From positions 1-5,479 of the forward strand of contig NZ_CAJTUX010000114.1 in assembly GCF_910579365.1 (NCBI RefSeq): DNA of 5,479 bases, given 5' to 3'. Positions 1 to 5,015 of the stretch are shown piece after piece (within the stretch, counting starts at the first letter, position 1; each line of letters starts with the position of its first letter). The stretch is from an uncultured Oscillibacter sp. Lineage in GTDB: Bacteria > Bacillota > Clostridia > Oscillospirales > Oscillospiraceae. The translations under genes were made by a program, and so were the position numbers. The notes below the pieces were generated by a model, which saw only the letters and a list, made by a program, of their open reading frames with translations, ran no database searches and had not been told where the DNA came from.

Positions 1-23
1 CGTCTTTTTCTCCATGTCCGGCA

Positions 24-52
24 TTGCTTTTCCTGGCCTTTCCAGTTACAAT
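24..52 (+). promoter_or_regulatory. possible sigma-A promoter of the small gene
   Basis: A TTGCTT hexamer (24-29) and a TACAAT hexamer (47-52) are separated by 17 bases. The -10 matches consensus at five of six bases and the -35 only at three. Transcription would begin near position 59, leaving a leader of about 35 bases before the ATG at 94. The spacing and position are right, but the -35 is poor, so this is a candidate only. Confidence 0.3.
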
Positions 53-69
53 GTTCAACGGTATTGTAA
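46..69. repeat. 7-bp inverted repeat, possible operator
   Basis: TTACAAT (46-52) and ATTGTAA (63-69) are perfect inverted arms around a 10-base centre. The left arm overlaps the candidate -10 hexamer and the right arm lies about 8 bases ahead of the ribosome binding site, so a protein bound here could block transcription. The arms are short and AT-rich and could arise by chance. Confidence 0.3.
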
Positions 70-93
70 AAAATATGGGAGGTTTTTTGTGCG

Positions 94-339
94 ATGGGAC
101 TGGATTATGATCCGTTGTGGGACGAACAGGGACAGCTTCGCCGGGGCTGCACGGTGCGGGAGGCCCTGGCTTGGCTGACAAAGTTTGGAAGCCACAGCGC
201 CGGGGAGAATGTCTGTGTCAATGGCGTGAGCTATAAGCTGGGCAGTTTGCTCTATGGCCCGGACCGGCCCGCTGTAGCGGACAAGCCCATTTCCCGCGTC
301 TATGACGGCTACTACCGCCAGTTGAACTTCAGCGTCTGA
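94..339 (+). CDS. unrecognised small protein, 81 aa
   Basis: I do not recognise this protein. The ATG at 94 follows GGGAGG (77-82) by 11 bases, a good if slightly distant ribosome binding site, and the frame runs to a TGA at 337-339. The product begins MGLDYDPLWDEQGQ and ends YRQLNFSV. It has no signal peptide and no membrane segment, and it is mixed in charge with many aromatic residues (YDGYYRQLNF near the end), which suggests a small soluble folded protein. Codons in this frame favour G or C at third positions, like the polymerase gene further right, which supports real coding. It is convergent with the 274-aa gene to its right and lies alone on its strand. A role as a small accessory protein of a mobile element is only a guess from context. 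Confidence 0.65.
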   Translation: MGLDYDPLWDEQGQLRRGCTVREALAWLTKFGSHSAGENVCVNGVSYKLGSLLYGPDRPAVADKPISRVYDGYYRQLNFSV

Positions 340-357
340 CTCACCCTGCTGGGAACG

Positions 358-395
358 AAAAAAGCCCACGGCATCCCTTTGGTTTTGGGATGCCG
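358..395 (-). terminator. intrinsic terminator of the minus-strand gene
   Basis: CGGCATCCC (369-377) pairs with GGGATGCCG (387-395), a perfect 9-bp stem with a 9-base loop. Read on the minus strand, the stem is followed by TGGGC and six T residues (complement of A at 358-363). It lies 27 bases past the stop of the minus-strand gene ending at 422. There is no T run on the plus strand, so it probably does not stop the convergent 81-aa gene. Its arms resemble the terminator near 3400. Confidence 0.8.
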
Positions 396-421
396 GGAGC
401 GTTGCCGGAGGGTGTTCACCT

Positions 422-1246
422 TTATCTTTCCATTTGGTGGCTGCGCTTGGAAGAGCGCTTTTTTTCGGAGGTTTTCTGCTGCTGGCCGTGACTTAACTCA
501 TCTAACTCATCCCGCAGCTTCTCCCACAGGGGGTTTATCTCCGTGGCAACGGTCCCACTGTCCGCGTCTAAATTGATATGGGCGGCAATAATGGGACTGT
601 CCGGCATCAGCTGGGTCAGCTTTTCCACCATTTTAGGCTCTGGGTCAAGAATGACAGCAGTTTCCCATGGGTGGCGTATTTCCATATTGCAATCGAACTG
701 TTGGATAGCCTCCGTTATCGTAACGCCGTTGTATACGGAGCGGGCTGTTGCGTTATACAGCAGCTCCAGGGGGTCGAACCGCCCAAAGTGGCGGGTATAG
801 AACTGCGCTGCGCACCCGTTCTCATGCACAGTGCAGAGCGCCAGGGAGCTGATTTTGTCAGGGGCTTCCGGGGCGGTAAAACCTACGAAATAGTCCCAGG
901 AATCCTCCTCGATCTCCTGCACCGGCGTATTTGTCTGCAAATAAATTGCCGCGCCTATCATCTCCCACGGCAGCATCCCTTTATTCGCAATTCCGCTCAG
1001 GTCGTACACACCTTGTAATGTATCCAGGGTAAAGTGACGGGAAATGAAGGAAAACGTATTGTACAGGTCCTCTTTCAGTCGGAGCCAGAGGCTGTTGCCA
1101 AAGTCCAGCAGATTTTTGCTGGCTTCTTCATTTGGGGAGGGAATGAGCGCGTTTATACGAGCGATAAATTCCTGACTGCTCATCTCGCAGGTTTCCTTTG
1201 GGGGACTTTTAGAGGACGAAGCGAAGCCGTCCGCATGCTGTTTCAT
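422..1246 (-). CDS. unrecognised soluble protein, 274 aa
   Basis: I do not recognise the family. The chosen ATG (1244-1246) gives 274 residues beginning MKQHADGFASSSK; AGAGG lies 11 bases upstream. An alternative ATG at 1181-1183 (residue 22) has AAAGGA 10 bases upstream and would give 253 residues beginning MSSQEFIARINAL. It is just as credible, because the extra N-terminal residues are Ser/Pro/Lys-rich and look like untranslated leader. The frame stays open to a GTG at 1315, but that lies inside a hairpin and has no binding site. There is no signal peptide or membrane helix. The middle (about 75-225) alternates helical and aromatic-rich stretches such as DSWDYFVGF and FYTRHFGRFDPLELLYNA, with an acidic end, then a very basic tail (residues 258-274, KKRSSKRSHQMER) that could touch nucleic acid. 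Base composition is less GC-rich than the polymerase gene. A terminator follows at 358-395. Confidence 0.7.
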   Translation of the reverse strand: MKQHADGFASSSKSPPKETCEMSSQEFIARINALIPSPNEEASKNLLDFGNSLWLRLKEDLYNTFSFISRHFTLDTLQGVYDLSGIANKGMLPWEMIGAAIYLQTNTPVQEIEEDSWDYFVGFTAPEAPDKISSLALCTVHENGCAAQFYTRHFGRFDPLELLYNATARSVYNGVTITEAIQQFDCNMEIRHPWETAVILDPEPKMVEKLTQLMPDSPIIAAHINLDADSGTVATEINPLWEKLRDELDELSHGQQQKTSEKKRSSKRSHQMER

Positions 1247-1271
1247 AATGTTGATTACCTCTTTCTGAAAT

Positions 1272-1324
1272 GCAAAAGAGGCGGAGCATCCCAAGTCAGG
1301 AATGCTCCGCCTCACCTCTTTTGC
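1272..1324 (-). terminator. long hairpin with T run in the leader between divergent genes
   Basis: On the minus strand a 15-bp stem (1278-1292 with 1299-1313, including one G-U pair) closes a 6-base loop and is followed by TTTTGC. Outside it, GCAAAAGA (1272-1279) and TCTTTTGC (1317-1324) form a second inverted repeat, so a longer bulged stem is possible. This is a convincing intrinsic terminator shape for minus-strand RNA. It sits upstream of the 274-aa gene and just past the stop of a short minus-strand frame (1327-1419). It could end an older upstream gene, act as an attenuator of the 274-aa gene, or both. Confidence 0.65.
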
Positions 1325-1326
1325 TG

Positions 1327-1419
1327 TTATCTGTAGACAACCTGCTCCAGCCCTTCGCCCTCGGTTATTGGATGCGTTTGACTTATAGATTTTGGCTTGT
1401 CCGGCTTGGGCTGGGTATG
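1327..1419 (-). pseudogene. possible C-terminal remnant of a lost minus-strand gene
   Basis: On the minus strand a 30-codon open stretch runs from CAT (1419-1417) to TAA (1329-1327), preceded in frame by TAG and with no start codon. It reads like a natural protein end: a Pro/Lys linker (TQPKPDKPKS), then an acidic segment ending LEQVVYR. The terminator at 1278-1313 follows its stop at once. That arrangement suggests the tail of a gene whose 5' part was replaced. The stretch is short, overlaps the polymerase promoter and may be chance. Confidence 0.22.
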
Positions 1420-1426
1420 CTATGAT
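1397..1426 (+). promoter_or_regulatory. extended -10 promoter of the polymerase-YolD operon
   Basis: TATGAT (1421-1426) is preceded by TGC, giving an extended -10 (TGnTATGAT), and TTGTCC (1397-1402) lies 18 bases upstream as a four-of-six -35. Transcription would start near 1433, about 30 bases before the ATG at 1463. No Gram-positive LexA box of the GAAC-N4-GTTC type is visible around it, so SOS control through LexA is not supported by the sequence. Confidence 0.6.
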
Positions 1427-1462
1427 AGAGATGTAAAAGCCACTCAGGAAGGAGACCCCGCG

Positions 1463-2974
1463 ATGGAAGGCCGCACCTATATTGCCGTGGATTTAAAATC
1501 CTTTTACGCCAGCGTCGAATGTGTTGAGCGGGGCCTCGATCCCCTCACCACCAACCTTGTGGTGGCGGACCTGCGCCGGACGGAAAAGACCATCTGCCTC
1601 GCCGTGACGCCCTCCCTGAAAGCCTGGGGCATCTCCGGCCGGGCGCGGCTGTTTGAAGTCATCCAGCGGGTCAAGGAGGTCAACGCTCAGCGGCTCCGTT
1701 CCGCACCGGGGAGGCAGTTTGCCGGCTCCTCCTCCAGCGATACTGAATTAAAGGCCAATCCGGCTTTGGCGGTGGATTATATCGTAGCTCCGCCCCGGAT
1801 GGCTCATTACATGGAATGGAGCACGAAGGTCTACAACGTCTATCTCAAATATATCGCGCCGGAAGACATTCACAACTACTCCATCGACGAGGTCCTGATG
1901 GACGTGACCAATTACCTGGGAACCTACCGGCTCAGCGCCCGGGAGCTGGCCATGAAAATGATTCTGGATATTCTGGAAACCACCGGCATTACCGCCACGG
2001 CGGGCATCGGCTCCAACCTGTACCTCTGCAAAGTGGCCATGGATATTGTGGCCAAGCACATCCACCCGGACGTCAACGGCGTGCGCATCGCCAAACTGGA
2101 CGAGCGCAGCTACCGGCGTCTGCTGTGGGATCACCGGCCCCTCACCGATTTCTGGCGGGTGGGCGGAGGTTATGCCAGGAAGCTGGAGGCCCACGGTCTC
2201 TACACCATGGGGGATATCGCGCGCTGTTCTCTGGGCGGTCCGAATGATTATTATAATGAGGATTTGCTGTACAAGCTGTTTGGAATCAACGCGGAGCTGC
2301 TGATCGATCACGCCTGGGGCTGGGAACCCTGCACTATGGCGGACGTTAAGGCGTATCAGCCGGAGAGCAAGAGCGTCGGCTCTGGGCAGGTTCTCCAGCA
2401 TCCCTACGGCTACGAGAAAGCCCGGCTGGTGGTACGGGAAATGGCGGACCAGCTATCTCTGGACCTGGTGGACAAGGGACTAGTCACCAGTCAGCTGGTG
2501 CTGACTGTGGGCTATGACCGGGAAAGCCTGAACGGACGGGGCTACAAAGGGGAGGTAACGGCGGACCGCTATGGGCGGGCCGTTCCCAAACACGCCCACG
2601 GCACCGCGAATCTGGGGGATTATACCGCTTCCACGAAGCGCATGATCTCCGCTGCTGTGGAGTTGTTTGACCGCATCATCGACCGAAATCTGCTGGTACG
2701 CCGCCTGTACCTCACCGCCACTTGTGTGGCAAACGAGACGGAGGTTTTGGAGAAAACGGCTTTTGAACAGCTGGATCTGTTCACGGACTACCACGCCGTT
2801 CAGGAACAGCAGGTCCGGGAGGCTGCAAAGCTGGAGCGGGAGAAGAAGGTCCAGCGGACCATGCTGGACATCAAGAGGCGGTTTGGGAAAAACGCGATTC
2901 TGAAAGGCATGAATCTGGTGGAGGGAGCTACCGGGAAGGACCGCAACGATACGATTGGAGGGCATCAGGCGTAA
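1463..2974 (+). CDS. Y-family translesion DNA polymerase (UvrX/UmuC-like)
   Basis: The product is a 503-residue Y-family DNA polymerase that copies past damaged bases at low fidelity. The ATG at 1463 is chosen because AAGGAG (1449-1454) lies 8 bases upstream; an ATG 22 codons earlier lies inside the promoter. Visible motifs: VDLKSFYASVE (residues 9-19) with the metal-binding D10 and Y15 at the steric-gate position; YSIDEVLMDVT (139-149) with the paired D142 and E143; GIGSNLYLCKVAMD (181-194); a helix-hairpin-helix-like stretch near 226-256 (RPLTDFWRVGGGYARKLEAH); and QLDLF at 436-440, a good match to the beta-clamp-binding pentapeptide. The basic C-terminal end (about 455-503, with KRRFGKNAILKG) is typical of the Firmicutes UvrX/YqjW-type enzymes on phages and integrative elements, as I remember that family. 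All catalytic residues are present, so it is probably active. It shares a promoter with, and overlaps by one base, the YolD-like gene. The exact subfamily name is less certain than the polymerase call. Confidence 0.95.
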   Translation: MEGRTYIAVDLKSFYASVECVERGLDPLTTNLVVADLRRTEKTICLAVTPSLKAWGISGRARLFEVIQRVKEVNAQRLRSAPGRQFAGSSSSDTELKANPALAVDYIVAPPRMAHYMEWSTKVYNVYLKYIAPEDIHNYSIDEVLMDVTNYLGTYRLSARELAMKMILDILETTGITATAGIGSNLYLCKVAMDIVAKHIHPDVNGVRIAKLDERSYRRLLWDHRPLTDFWRVGGGYARKLEAHGLYTMGDIARCSLGGPNDYYNEDLLYKLFGINAELLIDHAWGWEPCTMADVKAYQPESKSVGSGQVLQHPYGYEKARLVVREMADQLSLDLVDKGLVTSQLVLTVGYDRESLNGRGYKGEVTADRYGRAVPKHAHGTANLGDYTASTKRMISAAVELFDRIIDRNLLVRRLYLTATCVANETEVLEKTAFEQLDLFTDYHAVQEQQVREAAKLEREKKVQRTMLDIKRRFGKNAILKGMNLVEGATGKDRNDTIGGHQA

Positions 2975-3381
2975 TGGGGAAATATGACGATATCATCAAT
3001 TTGCCGCACCACGTCTCCAGCGCTCATCCCCATATGCCCATGCGGGACCGGGCGGCGCAGTTTATGCCCTTCCGGGCTTTGACCGGCTATGAGGCCGCCG
3101 TCCACGAAACGGCCCGACTGACAGATTCGAAGGCTGAGCTGACGGAAGATGAGAAGGCCCTCTTAGATTTGCGGCTGCAAGAGCTGGCGGACAGAATCAC
3201 GGAGCATCCCGAGGTAACGCTGACCTATTTCCAGCCGGATAAAAGGAAGGCCGGAGGCGCCTGCGTCACCATTACAGGGCGGCTCAAGAAATTCGATGAA
3301 TATGAAGGCGAGCTGCTTTTATTGGGCGGAGAGCGCATTTTAATTGAGAATATCCTGTCGGTTCAGGCGGCAGAGGCGTGA
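2974..3381 (+). CDS. YolD-like protein
   Basis: This 135-residue protein belongs to the YolD-like family, small proteins encoded beside Y-family polymerases in Firmicutes and proposed to act as a UmuD-like partner. The supporting sequence is YDDIINLPHHVS (residues 4-15), then MRDRAAQFMPFRALTGYEAA (about 23-42) and ETARLT, the conserved N-terminal block of the family as I recall it. A C-terminal beta-rich part follows, with YFQPDKRKAGGACVTITGRL. No serine-lysine protease dyad of the UmuD type is recognisable. The ATG overlaps the polymerase stop (TAATG, 2972-2976), and GGAGGG (2957-2962) lies 11 bases upstream inside the polymerase gene, so translation is probably coupled. The length is normal for an intact member. 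A terminator follows within ten bases. Confidence 0.88.
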   Translation: MGKYDDIINLPHHVSSAHPHMPMRDRAAQFMPFRALTGYEAAVHETARLTDSKAELTEDEKALLDLRLQELADRITEHPEVTLTYFQPDKRKAGGACVTITGRLKKFDEYEGELLLLGGERILIENILSVQAAEA

Positions 3382-3387
3382 TTCGTG

Positions 3388-3430
3388 AAACGCCCCCGGC
3401 ATCCCAACCAGAGGATGCCGGGGGCGTTTT
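3388..3430 (+). terminator. strong intrinsic terminator between convergent operons
   Basis: A perfect 14-bp stem (3391-3404 with 3413-3426) with an 8-base loop is extended by AAA/TTT and followed on the plus strand by TTTT. It starts about ten bases after the YolD-like stop. Read on the minus strand the stem is followed by TTTC, so it may also stop the 190-aa gene coming the other way. Confidence 0.88.
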
Positions 3431-3433
3431 GCT

Positions 3434-3458
3434 GGGCCACACGGGGCCGCTGTGGCCC
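3434..3458. repeat. second hairpin next to the terminator
   Basis: GGGCCACA (3434-3441) and TGTGGCCC (3451-3458) form a perfect 8-bp stem with a 9-base loop, directly beyond the stop codon of the minus-strand 190-aa gene. It has no T run of its own. It may protect the 3' end of that mRNA or assist the adjoining terminator. Confidence 0.5.
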
Positions 3459-3459
3459 G

Positions 3460-4032
3460 TTAAGCCTTCTTCAGGGGCGGGGCCTCCACCTCGGAGAAGG
3501 CGGCCTCACGGGGGCTGACACTGGCTTCCTGTTGGTTACCCCGAAACGCTGCCTGGACGCGCTCCAGCTGGCTCCGTAGATCCTGGACCCGCAGGAACCC
3601 GCCGCTGGGGGCCTTGGCGGTCAGGACCATATCATCCAGGCCGTCGATCTCCATGAGCAGCCGGACGGCTTCCAGCGTGGTCTGCCATTGGGCTTCTGTT
3701 GGCTGCCGTTGTGCCGCGGCCTTGAGGAGGATGCAGGAGGCGTCCAGCTGCATGATGGGGTCCGGTATTGCGCAGGGAACCTCCAGTTCCACCAGGGGCG
3801 TGGTTTGCTCATTTGTTTCAGCGAAGTGCCTGACCATCTCCATTTCCGAGTCGACCCATGCCAGAAGTGCGCCGCCATCACCCAGGTCTTCGCCGGCCAG
3901 TGCCAAGGCACCGCGGAGGGTGACGGCACTGGCCGGGAGCTGATCGAGGCCCTCCAGCATGGACACGGTTTCGCGGGCCAGCAGGGTACAGGCTTCTAGG
4001 ATCGTGAGGGGCGTTCTGTTGTCGTTGTTCAT
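3460..4032 (-). CDS. unrecognised helical protein, 190 aa
   Basis: I do not recognise this protein. The ATG at 4032-4030 has AAAGGA (4046-4041) 8 bases upstream, giving 190 residues beginning MNNDNRTPLTILEACTLL. An ATG 16 codons further out (4080) is weaker, because its AGAGG is closer and the added residues are a basic leader-like string. The protein looks largely alpha-helical and acidic, with repeated Leu/Ala/Glu heptad-like runs (LLARETVSMLEGLDQL, RSQLERVQAAFRG) and a low-complexity Glu/Ala/Pro end. There is no signal peptide, membrane helix or recognisable catalytic motif. It is the last gene of a minus-strand set led by the RHH gene, and its start overlaps the stop of the small frame at 4029-4199 (ATGA). 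A structural or regulatory accessory role is a guess. Confidence 0.75.
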   Translation of the reverse strand: MNNDNRTPLTILEACTLLARETVSMLEGLDQLPASAVTLRGALALAGEDLGDGGALLAWVDSEMEMVRHFAETNEQTTPLVELEVPCAIPDPIMQLDASCILLKAAAQRQPTEAQWQTTLEAVRLLMEIDGLDDMVLTAKAPSGGFLRVQDLRSQLERVQAAFRGNQQEASVSPREAAFSEVEAPPLKKA

Positions 4033-4199
4033 TGTGAAATTCCTTTCTTTCCTCGATTTTTTGGGGCGTGGCAACACCATGTCACACCTCTGCCGGAATA
4101 TCCATTCATCAAGAGCAACGAAATATCTGTGCCATTTTTGACCATCCGGGAAAGCCGATGGACGGTGGAATCTTCTCTACTGCCATCAAAGAGAAGCAC
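4029..4199 (-). CDS. possible small coupled gene, GTG start, 56 aa
   Basis: A minus-strand frame is open from 4274 (after a TGA at 4277-4275) to a TGA at 4031-4029. That stop overlaps the ATG of the 190-aa gene as ATGA, the usual layout of translationally coupled genes. The only ordinary start before the protein-like part is GTG at 4199-4197; no good ribosome binding site precedes it. The translation alternates like a folded strand-helix-strand: VLLFDGSREDSTVHRLSR, then MVKNGTDISLLLMNGYSG, then a Cys/Lys-rich end with WCCHAPKNRGKK. The open stretch would reach 81 codons if it began further upstream. It could be a real small gene, a decayed one or an accidental open frame. I do not know its family. 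Confidence 0.35.
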   Translation of the reverse strand: MLLFDGSREDSTVHRLSRMVKNGTDISLLLMNGYSGRGVTWCCHAPKNRGKKGISQ

Positions 4200-4224
4200 C
4201 GCGCCCCCGCAGGGCGGGGACGCG
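4200..4224 (-). terminator. weak GC-rich hairpin after the RHH gene
   Basis: On the minus strand CGCGTCCCC pairs with GGGGGCGCG (nine pairs, one of them G-U) around a 7-base loop, 16 bases past the RHH stop. The sequence that follows is only pyrimidine-rich (GTGCTTCTCTTT), so termination would be inefficient and readthrough into the next genes likely. It abuts the GTG of the small frame and could instead affect access to it. Confidence 0.3.
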
Positions 4225-4240
4225 GCGGCGATGTGGTGAT

Positions 4241-4672
4241 TCAGGGCTTCTCGGGAGGCAGGTCCTCCTCGGGATCATCCTCCTCGGTGGTGGTCCCGGT
4301 GGGGCTGGCGCTGGCCATGGAGGCGTTGACCCGCTCGGCTTCCTCAGCGGCATCCTCCTCAGCTTCGATCAGCGCTTCCTCGATCAGGTTCAGCACGAAC
4401 TCCCGCTGGGTCAGCTTCCTGCCGGTCCGCTGGGTTTCCCGCTCCAGGTGGGCCTTGATCCGCTGGAAGAGCTCCTCGGGGATTTGGAAGGCCATCGTTC
4501 TCGTATTGCCGCTCATAGTCGTCGTACCTCCGTTTTTCTTCAGATTGTAGTATTCGATCAGCAGGTTCGTGATGTATTCGCTGGTGGTCTGGCCCGCCGC
4601 CTCTCTGGCCTCGCAGACTTGCGCGTGGAGGCTGAGGGGTACCTGAGCGCAAAGGTTCTTTTTCTGTTCCAT
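4241..4672 (-). CDS. protein with two ribbon-helix-helix-like segments, 143 aa
   Basis: This is a probable DNA-binding regulator or accessory protein of the ribbon-helix-helix class. The ATG (4672-4670) has AAGGAG (4687-4682) 9 bases upstream; the frame extends 25 codons further, but that part has no good binding site. Two similar segments are visible. Residues 4-42 hold a short strand-like stretch (KNLCAQVPLSLHAQV) and helices ending TTSEYITNLLIEYY. Residues 57-103 hold MAFQIPEELFQRIKAHL and a second helix REFVLNLIEEALIE. Each has the pattern of a beta strand, two helices and a Ser/Thr- or Gln-starting second helix seen in CopG/Arc-like proteins. The last 40 residues are acidic and disordered-looking (EAEEDAAEEAERV, TTTEEDDPEEDLPPEKP). 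It leads the minus-strand set toward the 190-aa gene. RHH folds normally dimerise, so two in one chain might pair internally. The target site is unknown. Confidence 0.75.
   Translation of the reverse strand: MEQKKNLCAQVPLSLHAQVCEAREAAGQTTSEYITNLLIEYYNLKKNGGTTTMSGNTRTMAFQIPEELFQRIKAHLERETQRTGRKLTQREFVLNLIEEALIEAEEDAAEEAERVNASMASASPTGTTTEEDDPEEDLPPEKP
4514..4531 (-). promoter_or_regulatory. strong internal ribosome binding site and ATG inside the RHH gene
   Basis: GGAGGT (4531-4526) precedes an in-frame ATG (4516-4514, residue 53) by 9 bases. It sits in the Gly/Thr-rich linker between the two RHH-like segments. Initiation here would yield a 91-residue protein with only the second segment and the acidic tail. 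The match to the Shine-Dalgarno consensus is better than chance would suggest, but use of this start is not shown. Confidence 0.45.
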
Positions 4673-4701
4673 GCTGCCGTTCTCCTTCCCGTTTGTTGTA
4701 A

Positions 4702-4803
4702 CGACAGTATAGCCGGAAAGCATTGAGAAAGCTATTACCAACACCACCGAAGAACGCTGAACACATGAAGCATAAGCAACAATGGCGGGAAGGGCCGTTC
4801 TGA
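4702..4803 (+). pseudogene. possible C-terminal remnant of a lost plus-strand gene
   Basis: A 33-codon plus-strand stretch follows an in-frame TAA (4699-4701) and ends with TGA at 4801-4803, only 8 bases before a plus-strand terminator. It lacks a convincing start, and its reading (KALRKLLPTPPKNAEHMKHK, ending REGPF) resembles a basic protein tail. It gives that terminator a plausible owner. It is short and overlaps the promoter region of the RHH gene on the other strand, so chance is quite possible. Confidence 0.2.
4706..4711 (-). promoter_or_regulatory. candidate -10 of the RHH operon
   Basis: TATACT on the minus strand matches a -10 hexamer at five of six bases and would start transcription about 28 bases ahead of the RHH ATG. 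No good -35 stands 16-18 bases upstream, so this is a weak call that may need an activator or may be chance. Confidence 0.28.
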
Positions 4804-4811
4804 AATGGAAA

Positions 4812-4863
4812 ACCTCCCTCGGAGCGGCTTGGGAGCTCCAGGGGAGGTGTGCTTTTCTTTTTT
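4812..4863 (+). terminator. intrinsic terminator without an obvious gene
   Basis: ACCTCCCT (4812-4819) pairs with GGGGAGGT (4841-4848), then after one mismatch GGAGC (4821-4825) pairs with GCTCC (4835-4839); the loop is 9 bases. A T-rich tract (4853-4863, TTTTCTTTTTT) follows on the plus strand. The shape is good, but no intact plus-strand gene lies upstream. It may belong to a lost gene or insulate the element from the neighbouring chromosome. Confidence 0.65.
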
Positions 4864-5015
4864 AGAGAGAGGCGGAGAGTTCGAGTCGAGCAGGCTGCTA
4901 AAAACTGCCAAAACAGCTCATTTTGCATCTCTGGTGCGTTATTTTTATTTTACGATACCAAATTCCACCAATCGCTTCTGATAATTTTCGTTTTTAGCAA
5001 AATCCGCTCTTTGTG
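4864..5015. other. AT-rich intergenic stretch with no gene
   Basis: I see no coding frame with a start and binding site here. Composition turns clearly AT-rich after about 4900, unlike the GC-rich genes to the left. The left edge contains the tRNA-like sequence at 4871-4887 and, beside it, a small dyad AGCAG-G-CTGCT (4889-4899). The rest is featureless up to the tRNA terminator. Confidence 0.5.
4871..4887 (+). other. tRNA T-arm-like sequence, possible attachment-site core
   Basis: GGCGGAGAGTTCGAGTC resembles the variable-to-T-loop part of a bacterial tRNA: GAGAG could be the 5' T stem and TTCGAGT the T loop. The pairing 3' arm does not follow (CGAGC in place of CTCTC), so it is not part of a functional tRNA. 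Tyrosine integrases often recombine in this part of tRNA genes, so it could be a residual core at an element boundary. It is short and not proven. Confidence 0.22.

Noticed and set aside
1..24. Possible start of a divergent minus-strand gene at the left edge (MPDMEKKT)
   Set aside because: Only eight codons are inside the window and the AGGA ahead of it is weak; too little to call.
578..1018. Plus-strand open frame of 146 aa opposite the 274-aa gene
   Set aside because: It has no ribosome binding site, an irregular composition and full overlap with the better-supported minus-strand gene.
1748..2401. Long minus-strand open frame (217 aa) inside the polymerase gene
   Set aside because: It lies wholly opposite a polymerase with intact motifs, has an unnatural composition and no ribosome binding site; it is a shadow of GC-rich coding DNA. 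The same applies to 2480-2965 on the minus strand.
4109..4186. 25-residue minus-strand frame beginning MAVEKIPPSIGF
   Set aside because: It has an ATG but no ribosome binding site, and it overlaps the open frame at 4029-4199 that has the coupled stop. It cannot be separated from chance.
4236..4285. Programmed -1 frameshift joining the RHH frame to the small downstream frame
   Set aside because: The two frames overlap here, but there is no proper slippery heptamer before the RHH stop, and the acidic tail looks like a natural end.
4068..4550. Plus-strand open frame rich in Ser and Gly opposite the RHH gene
   Set aside because: Its low-complexity serine runs are the reverse reading of the acidic tail of the RHH protein, and no binding site precedes it.
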